64,000 nucleotides of DNA from Astrothelium macrocarpum (taxonomy: Eukaryota > Ascomycota > Dothideomycetes > Trypetheliales > Trypetheliaceae): NCBI GenBank assembly GCA_021030915.1, contig JAGEMR010000003.1:558001-622000 (forward strand), written 5' to 3'. The position numbers and the translations under genes were made by a program. The first letter of the stretch is position 1. The number at the start of each line of letters is the position of its first letter. A model generated the notes under the pieces. That model was not told the origin of the DNA. It ran no database searches and saw only the letters and a list, made by a program, of their open reading frames with translations. Below are positions 33,980 to 44,587 of the stretch, one piece after another.

Positions 33980-36101
33980 CTACGCTACCATCTCTCTTCC
34001 AAACTTATGGTCGATATCAGCACCATCACCTCCATCCTCCTTGTTCTTTTCATTTCGAGCCCTGATATCCCTCACCAATGCCTTTGCATCCTCAACTTCA
34101 ACCCCATCCTCACACAGCTCCGTCGCCAGCCTCATCGCCCTCACAAACCCACCCCGCGCAAACTCCCACCTCGCCAACCACATCCTCGCCCGACTCGTCG
34201 TCGCCGTAACACCCACCCCCTGCCCCACCGACGAATCCTCCCCCTCCCCCTCCTCTGGCCCATACTCCTGCGCCAGCGTCAACTCCATCCACGCCGCGGC
34301 CTCCTCGCGTTCCTTCATCCGCTCATACAGCAGCGCAATCTGATACAGCGTCTCCGGATCCATGGGCACGCGCGGCGTCTGCTGGCCCAGCAGCTCGCTG
34401 CCGAACGGCCCGCCGGGGCTGCCCCCCGCGTCGGAGTAGCTGGCGACGACGAGGGCGCGCTTGTAGGCGCGCACGGCGTGGGGCAAGCGGGCGACGCGCG
34501 CGAAGCACGCGCCGACCGCGTGCCACATCTTGGGGTCGTGGGCGCGCAGCGCGCACGCCTTCTGGTAGTACCACAGCGCGTAGGCGTACATCTCCAGCAG
34601 CTCGTACGTCTGGCCCAGCCCGTACCACGCGCGGTAGTCGCGCCGGTTCACGTCGACCGCGCGCCGGTACGACTCGATGGCCGCGTGCGTGTTCTTCATC
34701 TCCGTGTACTCGTGGCCCATGAGCGTCCAGGCCGACAGGAAGCTGCGGTCGAGCGTCAGCGCGCGCCGGAAGTACATGACGGCTTTTTCGTGCTCGGATT
34801 TGAGCGAGTAGTAGTTGCCGACGACGCAGCATGTTTCGGGCCGGAATTTGTCGGTGCGCGAGGCGAGTTGGGCGAGGAAGGCGAGTTTGGGTGAGGCGTT
34901 CATGACGAAGAGGATGTTGGAGTAGTGGTCGAGGGAGTCGATGCGGTGTGGGTCGGTGGTGAGGAGGTCGGAGAAGATGGTTTCGGCTTTGCCAAAGTCT
35001 GGGAGGTGGTTAGTTGGGCAGGTACTCTTGATTTAGATGTGGAGGATGTGAGAAGGTTTGTGTACCTTTGACATGGTACCAAAGAAGGGCACGTTGTGTT
35101 TTGAGAAAGGCGTTGCGAGGAAAATAGTTTTGAATTTGATCGAGCTCTTGGTGTATTTGGTCATTTGCGACGTATAGTTCTTGACATGTGAAGATGTGGA
35201 AGATGTACGTCATGAGATTCTTTGGCAACTCTTTGGCAATGCGAGCAAGTTCTTCGGCAGATTCGATGAGACTGGAAAGTTCTTGCCATGCTCCCCAATT
35301 GTAGGCGTAGCGGTTTATGCTCCTGATTAACCATGTCTTTGCGTCATCTTCATTCTTGCCTTTGGCCAAGACCATTCCATACAAGTACTCAAGCCATCCT
35401 TGACTGTCAGTAGAATCTCGATTTTTTGAAAACCAGTCTTCAAGCATTTGACTTATCCCAATCAGCTCTTTGTTGACAGCAACACCACCATCGTGTGGTC
35501 CAAGAATCATCTCGCTCTCCTCATCTTTGAGCTTTTCGCCGGCCATGTACTTGGCGTAGAGCGCAAGAAAGAGCGACTTTTGGCTCAAAGCATGCTTGCC
35601 TGTAGCAGTCTTGACAGTCTCTCCCTGAGACTTTCCTTTGCGTAATGTTCGGGTCCTGGTTGGTGAAGTGGATGAAGTTGATGCAGTAGGAATGACATTT
35701 GGAAGGAAGACGGCTGCGCACCGTTCAAACTCTTTGCAATTAAAATAGGATTGGGCAAGAAGGAATTCATGTCTTTCTCGGGCCTCAAGATGGGCTTCTC
35801 GGCGACTCAGATTGGATACGGAAGCAGTCTTGTTGCTTTGCGACGATTGAAGATTGGTATCGTCAGACATGAATGAATCATTATCCACATCTTGTTCATC
35901 TTTGCTAGAATCTGGAAAGGAGTTGAGAAGCTCGGCTGCCCTTTGGATTTGAGCAAAGTCAGGATTGGGCGTGTTATGGAAAAGGAGCGAAGCCTACCAT
36001 TTTGCGGATTGGTACAAACAACGCTCAGTGCAAGCAATGACTGCTTCTTGAAGCTGGGCCTGCAGCTCTAGCACCGCATCTGGTGATAGTGATTGTGCCA
36101 T
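33980..36101 (-). CDS. CDC23: Anaphase-promoting complex subunit Cdc23/Apc8
   Basis: Three exons (36101-35998, 35940-35066, 34998-33980) join in frame to 665 residues. Introns are 57 and 67 bases; intron 2 has a CTAAC branch point. The protein is a TPR scaffold. An N-terminal Apc8-type helical region covers about residues 1-120, with a Ser/Thr-rich loop, then many TPR motifs, such as CCVVGNYYSLKSEHEKAVMY, AWTLMGHEYTEMKNTHAAI and AWYGLGQTYELLEMYAYAL. Cdc23 is part of the APC/C ubiquitin ligase that triggers anaphase and mitotic exit. The start ATG is set by the first exon, which encodes MAQSLSPDAVLELQAQL and joins in frame only by this intron. The last exon lies in a GC island: its codons change abruptly at about 34900. 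The gene is divergent from ERG20. Confidence 0.93.
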
Positions 36102-36481
36102 GGCTCCAATGTACCAAGCAATCGGGACTCAGCCGTGTTGAAACGACCCATCTGGGTTCCCAGTTACATGGAAGAGGGCAAGATGTGCATGGCTGACTGA
36201 CTCGCAGCTTGTCAAATCAATTGCAGCAGTGCACGCCCACGATACCACTCTGTCGACAGAGTTGTCGCGTCCTGCCCGACGCGTTCGGGCGAACCGAATC
36301 TGGCGAATCCGCCCGGCGCGGCGTTTACTGAGTTAAGACACTGAACCCTGGATTTTCGGCCCTTCAGGTCATTTAAAAGTAGAGCAACTCGTCTCACTGT
36401 TTTCACCGACCGTCAGCTTCAATTCTTGTGCCAGATCAGACAAGTCATTCGCATTTGTTGGTCTTCATCGCTGCCGTCAAT
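36102..36481. promoter_or_regulatory. Shared CDC23 / ERG20 promoter
   Basis: A palindromic ACGCGT (MluI box, an MBF-type site in yeasts) is at 36279-36284. Next to it an imperfect direct repeat, TCGGGCGAACCGAATC and then TCTGGCGAATCCG, lies at about 36285-36312. The binding protein is unknown; cell-cycle control is inferred. Confidence 0.35.
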
Positions 36482-37581
36482 ATGCCAATTACTCGTCCGG
36501 AATTCGAAAAAACCTTTCCACCATTAGTCGAGGATGTGATAGCCCACAGCAAGCAATATGGACTTCCTCAAGAGGGACTCGACTGGTTCAAACAGGTACG
36601 AATGACTTGTGCTGACTTATCCATTCGTTTTGCTTTGCCAGCTGCTAATTCTACAAGTCTCTCACCCACAACACAATCGGTGGGAAATACAATCGAGGCA
36701 TGTCAGTTCTCGACACCTCGTCCATCCTACTTGGCTGTCCACTTTCCGAAGATGAGCACAAACGAGCCACCGTTCTGGGCTGGATGGTCGAACTTCTTCA
36801 AGCATACTTTCTTGTCTCAGACGACATCATGGACAACAGCAAGACAAGAAGAGGCTCCCCTTGCTGGTACAGGATGCCGAACGTTGGCATGATCGCTGTC
36901 AACGATGGCCTGATGATTGAATCATCCCTTTACATACTATTGAAGAAATACTTTCGCTCACATCCTCGATACGTGGATCTCATGGACCTCATGCATGAGG
37001 TGACCTTTCAGACGGAGCTTGGACAATGCATTGATTTGATCACCGCACCTGAAGACAGTGTGAATCTGTCAAACTTTAGCATGGAAAAGTATATCTTTAT
37101 TGTTCGCTACAAGACCGCATTCTATAGCTTCTACCTACCTGTTGCACTGGCATTGCACAACCTGGATCTTGCAACCGAAAAGAACCTCCAGCAAGCAAAA
37201 GATATTCTCATACCCATGGGAGAGTATTTTCAAGTGCAAGATGATTATCTTGATGCCTTTGCCGATCCAGAGGTGTTGGGTAAGATTGGGACAGATATTC
37301 AGGACAACAAATGCTCATGGTTAATTAACCAAGCACTGAAGCAAGCCTCACCAGACCAGCGAAAGATACTAAATGAAAATTACGGTCGCAAAGATGCCAT
37401 TTGTGAGGCAAAGGTGAAAGACTTGTATCATCAAATGAAGCTTGATCAAGCATATTCGGAATACGAAGATGATGCTGTCGCGAAGCTGCGCGAGCAAATT
37501 GCGCGAGTCGACAGTTCGGAAGGTTTAAAGGCCGAAGTGTTTGATGAATTCTTGAGAAAGATCTACAAGAGAAGCAAGTGA
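36482..37581 (+). CDS. ERG20: Farnesyl diphosphate synthase
   Basis: This cytosolic prenyltransferase condenses DMAPP or GPP with IPP to make FPP for sterols, ubiquinone, dolichol and protein prenylation. Two exons (36482-36595, 36658-37581; GTACGA donor, CTAAT branch point) join in frame to 345 residues. The first Asp-rich motif DDIMD is at 93-97 and the second DDYLD at 233-237. Tyr88 and Phe89, five and four residues before the first motif, are the bulky residues that limit the chain to C15. The block SLTHNTIGGKYNRG just after the intron is the conserved IPP-binding start (Gly-Gly-Lys). The C terminus ends IYKRSK, a normal basic end. No targeting peptide is seen. One copy is in the window and there are no other terpenoid genes beside it, so this is the housekeeping enzyme. 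Confidence 0.97.
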
Positions 37582-38295
37582 TAATCCAAAAGAGAGCCAA
37601 CGTTGTTAGCGCAATTTCATTTGGTCTGACATGGAGTTGCTGCATTTCATGGCTAGATTAATGATTTCATGAGAGTCGCTCCAAAGGGAGTAACGAATGA
37701 GGAACAGTAGCATTGACGACACAACGCCCCTCCATCTGTGCAATGCTCGAGAGGCAACCTTTGCACAATCGGAGTTGCCTTTCAAAGATCGCTGTTTGTT
37801 TCTGGAAAAAGGTCTCAGGGTGTTGTGGCAGAACGACAGCTGTCGATTTATTCAGTATTGAGATACAATGAATAAAACCTTCGGCTTAAAATGCGGCCAG
37901 ACCCAAGACCATCTTAACGAGCAAAGTCAGTGGATTCCGTGACCTAAAGTTGGGTCAACAATGCTTTCTGAGTCAAGTTGCACAGTCAGCCCGTGAAAAT
38001 GACCGCTTATTACATCTTGTCGTCGAAGGCCTCCACACCATCCAGATCGATTCTATTTAAGCGCCGAGCTAATTTTAGGTGATGTTCAGGGCCACCCTTT
38101 GTAGGCCGCCCATCGCCGCCACGCCAGGTAATAAGGCGTGAACCTTTGCAATTAGCTGTTTCTCTGCTTGTAGGCCTTTTTCTTGCTTTGGGAAATATTT
38201 TCCGTATTCAGAAGACTCGTACATTTAAGACAACCTTCCGTCAATATTCCAGAACATAGCAAACAATATCGCCCAAAGAGCATCGAAAGACAAGC
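37582..38295. other. gene-free 3' flank of ERG20
   Basis: Ordinary sequence with no supportable gene. The last 150 bases become rich in A and T, with a short symmetrical stretch (GGGAAATATTTTCC) at about 38190. Confidence 0.4.
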
Positions 38296-38498
38296 ATGTC
38301 AGACGCCCGCGTAGGATGACATTTGCATGCAGATCTGACTCCTCTTACCATTGACAGCTAGCTTGGAATCCTCAATGGTCATCATGGCCACATGGCCGCG
38401 TCTATGCGTCTAAAAACGAATCGAGTGTTCCTATCAAAAGACCCACAACTTTGACACTAACTTTCCTAAAGTGCCGTGTATCTGATCCTGCGCCGTAG
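38296..38498 (+). CDS. possible small two-exon gene (51 residues)
   Basis: An ATG in an A-rich leader (38296) encodes MSDAR, then a well-formed intron follows (GTAGGA donor at 38311, CTGAC branch point, ACAG acceptor at 38357). The frame stays open for another 46 codons to TAG at 38496-38498. The downstream peptide is unremarkable, with Trp and Pro near the start. The MSDA start and first-intron position recall fungal Hsp9/Hsp12 stress proteins, but the rest does not match them. It could be a relic, a small orphan gene or chance. Confidence 0.2.
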
Positions 38499-38728
38499 GC
38501 AAACATGTGCCTACCTCGGATTTGATCAGCTTTGTATTGCAAGGCAGTCCCCAAGGTTGGCTTCTAGTAAGCGGAACAGGTAGATACCAACTCAACATTA
38601 TCCTCTGGTTTGCATGTTTCAATTTTCACCGGTTCACCTGTTCCTCTCTTGTTTACGAGACGTTTCACTTTCAATATTTAGGCCTTTTATGATCCGATTG
38701 ATTTTCATGTCCAACATCAGGAGCGACC

Positions 38729-40197
38729 ATGGAAAGAGTGCCAATTTATTTCCTCCTGACACTGACACTTTTACAGTCAAACCAGGCCCAAAACTGTCAT
38801 ATTTCTCCAATCTATGTTGATGTTCATGACCGCAATGTGGCAGGATCCAGTAGTGAACAATACGGATCGTTTATTGGAATCGGGTCGCCATCGCAAAACC
38901 AGAGCCTATGGCCCGCATTCAGTCGAAACGAGACTGTCGTCGCCGACATAAACTTCTGTGAGTACAGCGACGTTCCCGACTGTGCCAACAATACGCGCGG
39001 GTTCTTTGATTCCACTGCATCTTCCACGTGGGTTCGCCTCTAGAATTCTCGTGTAGCACGTATGCTAACAAACGAAGGTGGGGCGTGAACGATACATATG
39101 TTCCAAGCGACGTACAAAATGTAACCGGCGATACAGTTACGTGGGGCAATGATGTTGTACATTTGTTCACACACTTTTACGAAGACGAATCGGCTTCAGC
39201 AACAAATATTACCGACCTCACGTTCGGGATTGCGACAGCTGGGAACACAACACCTGGATATGTTGGTCTTGGGCCAGGTTCAACAATACTACAAACATTA
39301 GTCGACCAGACACTTATCGCAGGTCGGACAATATCACTATATATGGGTGATACTGTACCAGAAGTCGGGGGCCAAACACGTGGCTCCAGTACTTATGGTG
39401 GCTTTGATTCCTCAAGATTTACCGGGGAGGCCTTTAAGAGCCTCATCAACACTATGGGAACATATCCATTTTCAGTAAATGTGACCGACATCCAGATACA
39501 TGATGCTAGGGGTAACAGTACCTCACTGTTGGACAAGTCCAGGTTCCCCAATCTTCCGGATGGTTCCGCATCCTTTCAGGCTGAGGTTGGAACTGACAGT
39601 TACGCACTATCTCTCCCATACGAGATTACTCAGAATTTCGCATCTCAGCTAGGCGCTGTTCCGGGCCCTGATTCATCGCTCATTCTCAATCATCCTTTTG
39701 ATGGGAATGTGACAGTGACGCTGTCAAATGGCTTCACAATCACGCTACCAGGTAACATAACCGTAAATGGGAATAACATTACGGCCGTAGCGAGCCGGGA
39801 TCAGCAATCAACTGCCCCATTCTATCTTGGAGTCGCCTTACTTACCCAAGTCTATCTCATGATCGATTATGACCACTCATTCTTCTACCTCGCCCAGGCG
39901 GTGCCTTGGCCTCAATACTTTACGCCACAATCCTTCTGCCCTGGCTCCACTCCAACATCTTACAGACCGCCTTCCATCCGGGGTCGAGATATCGATGGTA
40001 TTGCCGGTGCAGTGGTGGGCGGAGTCATTGGTGGATCGGCCGTGCTCATTCTTACAGTCTGCATGATTCGGTCATGCCGGAGACGGCGGAGAGCATATTA
40101 TAGGCGGATGAGCGAGGCAAAGATCATGGAGATGACGGAGCAGGGGCGGCGGGAATACGACGTAATATTGCCTGAGCCTCTACTAATGACGTCGTGA
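38729..40197 (+). CDS. Aspartic-peptidase-like membrane protein, catalytic Asp residues missing
   Basis: Two exons (38729-39027, 39078-40197) join in frame to 472 residues. The 50-base intron has a GTGGGT donor, a GCTAAC branch point and an ACGAAG acceptor, and restores the reading SSTWGVNDTY. A signal peptide (about 1-19) is followed by a pepsin-like fold: the start FIGIGSPSQNQSLW mimics the A1 family strand, and GYVGLGPGST and the later TAPFYLGVALLTQVYLMIDYD match the fold's second half. Neither DTG nor DSG active-site motif is present where expected, so no peptidase activity is predicted. Many NxS/T sites suggest glycosylation. One membrane helix (IAGAVVGGVIGGSAVLILTV) sits near residue 425, then an Arg-rich cytosolic tail. 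Similar inactive A1-like surface proteins are common in Pezizomycotina; their role is not known. Confidence 0.8.
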
Positions 40198-41017
40198 GGG
40201 ATGGTATGGAATGAGATTGCGGCCGTTTCTTCTTTTTGTTTATATATTGGCAAGACTCTTGCGACTGTTCTTCTTTCAGCAGCAGATTACGAATTGATTT
40301 GCCAGACTCGCAATCGATAATGACTGGCCTGATGCACAAGTGCGAGTCCGTTCACAATTCAGCGCTCAATTGACTGGCTTCCTGGAAGAGGATTCGTTCC
40401 TTTAATCCATTGGATTCAACATCTGGACTCTTTTACTGCTTATGCCTCACCACAACACCAACCCAGTGCAACAATATTCGATAAAGCGTACGGATATGCC
40501 AAGGGAACCTTACTCTATCGGGTCATGGTCGATTGGACACTACGGAAATAGCGAGAGGTTGAAGGAATACAGCCAAAGGAGTCGGGAATACCGTTGCCCC
40601 ACACCCGCGCGTCTGTGCCGCCACGACCCATGCGAACGCCCACACCGAATGATATGAACATTACTCCAGGATCGCCTAGTACGATCAATTTAAAGCCTAT
40701 TCCCATTGCCTGACGTGTCATGGTGTGGTAAACACTACACTGCCCTTTCGGGCCGGCTTGACCGGGCCATTCTGGGTCCCAAGTATTAGGGCTTCTCCGC
40801 AGCGCGCCGAGAGTAGATTTACCAGACTTTTTCTTGCTCGGTATCAGCACGAATCAGGCAGCACGCCATTCCCAGACCTTGCTGCACGTGTGACTGTGCT
40901 AGCAAGGTATCGTCGGTAGTCAGCTACCATACAAGCAATCCGGGGCCCCGCGAAACCGAACTTCGGCCGAATCATCTATCTAGAGTTTCACGCTCACCAG
41001 CCAGATCTATTTCTAAG
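40198..41017. other. intergenic, peptidase-like gene to Zn2Cys6 gene
   Basis: Short open frames occur on both strands (for example a - strand frame at 40515-40850) with no recognisable features. I see no gene. Confidence 0.45.
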
Positions 41018-43272
41018 ATGGAGCAATCCAGTACTGCCCCTCAGCTGACGGTTGAGAATGCTCCTCAGTCCGACGTCGACGAGATTCTCCGCCGAAAACG
41101 CAAGGCTCGCGAGCACAAAGCCTGCTATCCATGTCGTCAGCGCAAGGTAATTGATGTCCTTTCATTCGAAGATGCTCCCAAACTAATACTTGGTCAAAGG
41201 TGAAATGTACCCAAGAGGTTCCGTGCAAGACTTGCATAGACCGTGAACACCCTGAACTCTGCACCTACCACCCTCCAGACAAGAAACGAAGACCGGGCTC
41301 CACCAGCGCTAGCAGCATCATCCTCGACTCCCAAACCACTTCTGGCTCAGTTGTTTTGTCAAAAGGAGACTGGGAGCGGCTGAGTTCGAAGCTCGAGACT
41401 GTCGAACTTTCGCTTTCGGAGCTTCGGAGTGACATCCGGCGCGTCGCAGGTGAAGCCATTGGCAACAATGAACGGGAAGAAAAGACGCCTCCGATAGAGA
41501 GCAGGAGCGACAAGGGCACAGAAGATTTCCTCGCTCGGCATGTTACCATGCAAGGAATCCACGCTCATAATGACCTGACCGGCGGAGTGACACATTTGGG
41601 GGGAGGGTCGGTGCCAGCGCTTGTCATGGCACTGGGACGCGGACCTGACGGAAGACCTGGCGTTCAAGAATTAATGGGCAGAAGCATTTTGCCCATGTTT
41701 GGGCTGGACAACGAAAGCGCGACCTACCCATTTGTCGATCTTTGGGGCGGTCCTCACACGACCTTGTCGCGCGTCAATGAGCTATGCCGGGCGATACCGA
41801 GTGACATGGAATGTCTCGAGTTTTTCCGATACTACCGCGACACTGCTCATGTGGTTTACTCTGGTCTAGTGGATATTGAACAGTTTGAAAATGACATGAC
41901 CACTTTTCTGACGACGCGAGCGAATACGAAGCCGGAAGACGGCGTCACGGATGAAATGATTTACGGTCAGAGTGTGCATTGGGTAGGGCTTTTGTTTGCT
42001 GTTCTAGCATCGGGCTGTCAATGCTCGAGCATGCCTCGCAAAGATAGAGAATTGACGTCGTCGGTGTTCGTTTGCTGCGGCTTCGAATGTTTGCGTCTGA
42101 TCAACTACTTTGCTCATGCTAATTTAGACGATATTCAAAATCTTTTGGTATTGGGAAATGTCATTTCAAATAATATGAATGCGGGCGTAGCGTGGTCTTT
42201 ACTCGGTATTACGATTCGCTTGTCTCAGAGTCTCGGCCTACACCGGTCTTGTCCACCAAACACACCCAAGCAAAAGTCGATGCTGAGGTCACGGATATGG
42301 TAAGCAATCACCTTTGCAATATTTATACATCATCTCCATTCGATTACTGACTTTTCTCTGAGGTGGGCGGTGATCTGGCAAGATAGTCTCCTCTCAATCA
42401 CCTACGATCGAGCTTCCACGACCTCTACCATCAGCCATCCTGACGATGATGGAGAAACGCAGAATGGAGTCATATCCTATGTCGAATGCATGTATCGTGT
42501 CAGCACTGTGGGCCTAGACATTGTGCGGGATAGAGCCTCTTCCGATCAATCAACACGGCAACAGATGCAGCGAATCACAAGGCACAAGGACGAACTGAGG
42601 ATGATGATGGATCAAGCCGCCGACCACCTTCGCGATTCACGCATGTGCCAAACCTTCCAGCAGCAACTCCAGCACTGGACGCTGTACCTCCACGTCTCGT
42701 ACATCATGTCGGAGCTCTGCCGACCGGCCATCAGCCCGGGCCATCACAAACACGAACTCACCGTCGCCTTCCGAGAGACGTGCATCGAGAGCCTCGCCAA
42801 CACCGTCGAAGCCTTTCTCGGCCTGCAAAACATCACGCCCTTCGCCAACCGCTCCTGGTCCTCTGTCCACCGCGCCCTCAGCTCCGCGCTGCTCCTCGGC
42901 ATCCTCGGCGAGCCGGCGCGTCACGAGCGCGCGCGCCGCCTGCTCGGCCGCCTGATCAGCATCATGACGGACATCACGTCCAACATCGACCCGACGGAGC
43001 TGTCGCCGCCGATCGCGCGCTCCATCAACGCGCTCCGCAAACTGAACGTGCAGGAGTCGTCGACGCCGCGCATCACGCAGATCAATCTCGATGGGCTCGC
43101 GGTGTCGCGCAACGGATCCATCTCGAATGCCAGCGGGGACTTCAAGTTTGATGACCCGCACGCCATGTTGACGTCGCCGATCGTGGGTGGGGATGAGGAT
43201 AGCTCGCCGTACTCGGTCATGGATTCGATTCTGTGGGGTGCGCAACGGTCGCCGCCGACTGCGGGTGCGTGA
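41018..43272 (+). CDS. Zn2Cys6 transcription factor with fungal-specific regulatory domain
   Basis: Three exons (41018-41146, 41200-42299, 42363-43272) join in frame to 712 residues. Intron 1 lies inside the zinc cluster, a place often used in this family. The cluster has Cys36, 39, 46, 52, 55 and 64 (core CYPCRQRKVKC, then CKTC), with basic residues before it. After a short linker a helical segment (about 100-135, LETVELSLSELRSDIRRVA) may form the dimerising coiled coil. The fungal_trans (MHR) region runs from about 190 to 480, with the conserved stretch AWSLLGITIRLSQSLGLHR just before intron 2. The C-terminal third lies in a GC island and ends in a Ser/Asp-rich tail that could activate transcription. 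Such proteins bind CGG half-sites as dimers. The regulated pathway cannot be told; no enzyme cluster adjoins it. Confidence 0.88.
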
Positions 43273-44587
43273 GGAGATTCGGGGGGGAGGGGGAAATAAA
43301 ATGATAGAGGAAGATAGATGTTAAATGTGGAAGAATGACTTTCCTTTATGGATGGATGACTTTTTTTCGTTTCGTGTTTTTTGTGTTGGACGATTGTTTG
43401 AGGCGAATGGATGGTCAAGATTTGATGGGGATGGTACAATACCAACAGTCGTGTGTGCGCGCGGTATTGGTACTGTGCCACTTCATCGGGTCCCGATGTG
43501 GAAATCAGATGGTTTGATACGTAAAGAGATCGCGATCAATCATTCCTAAATGAGCCATGATTTGCATGCAATTAACACTCCTTTGTCCCTTTTTTTCCTT
43601 TTGTTTTCTTTTTCTCTTTTCGATGTTGCTCTTTTCGCTGGCCCCACCTGGCGGGGCTGCCGAGTATTGGTACTCGGGGTACATGTACGTAGATATAGAA
43701 ATCTGCAGGTGATGCAGACGCACTCCCTCAAATCTCATTTCCTCCCAAAGCTTACTCTATCACGCTGGGCTTTTCTAATTCGTCCCGTCTGGATCTGAAT
43801 GCACGAATCGTCCTGCGTCCCCCACGCAGAGCCACCAGATGGGCCCGGAAAAGCTCCGAACCAAGAATCGAGTCATACGGGCCTGCATACATTTTGGTCT
43901 TGCATCTCTCAACCCGTTGACTCAGAGCGGCAGAACATCTCAAAGCCGCATGCAGTCTAGCTCTGGTAATCTGGCCATGCGTGATCGAGTTTCATGGACC
44001 CTGTGTTTGCATGCCATTGGCTGCGGGCGTGGGACCTGTCAATGCTGGCGTCACGCGAAATAACGCTCTTTTCCCAGAGTGCTGGAAACCGGGGGGGCGA
44101 ACGGTTGGAAAGGGTTTAGGGGCGGCTGCGATGATAAGGCAGCAGGGTCGAGGCGGCTGCCGGGCCATTGCGCGGGAAACGTGGGCGGCCTCAAGGATGC
44201 GCGTCTGAATTTCAGATCGAAGGCTCCAGTCGTCTTCTTTCCTCTGTCAAACTCCTTAGGCAGCCATGACATGAGATCCTTTCATTAGCAACGCTGTCAA
44301 TCCATTTCGGTAAGCCATTTTGTATTTGCTCGAGCGATCGCAATAGAACCTTTTATTGAGCTACACAAAATAAAATAATTTATATTACCGGTAGCTCATT
44401 TTGCACGCGATCGTCTAGGAAACTGTCGCATGCGTATTCCGTCCCAAGTTCAACCGAAGCCACGTAATACAACCCGCCTCCTCAATCGTACATTGACACA
44501 ATATCAATCCCAACGCGACCTAGATAGACCTCCTCCCTCCTCGAGATCAATGTGAAATGGTGCCGGTGGTGGAAGTGGCCCTCGCCC
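43273..44587. other. 1.3-kb intergenic stretch
   Basis: This holds the 3' flank of the Zn2Cys6 gene (a G run at about 43282-43293 is the right edge of its GC island) and the promoter of the next gene. T-rich tracts lie at about 43588-43620. I see no gene. Confidence 0.5.

Noticed and set aside
33953..34894. Long + strand open frame of 313 codons opposite CDC23
   Set aside because: It is the antisense of CDC23 exon 3 in a GC island, where stops are rare on both strands; the - strand reading has clear TPR repeats and the + strand reading is Arg/Pro/His-rich noise.
44552..44587. Upstream extension of the 1104-residue orphan protein
   Set aside because: The extension would begin at GTG and is Trp-rich; the first ATG at 44588 has a better context.
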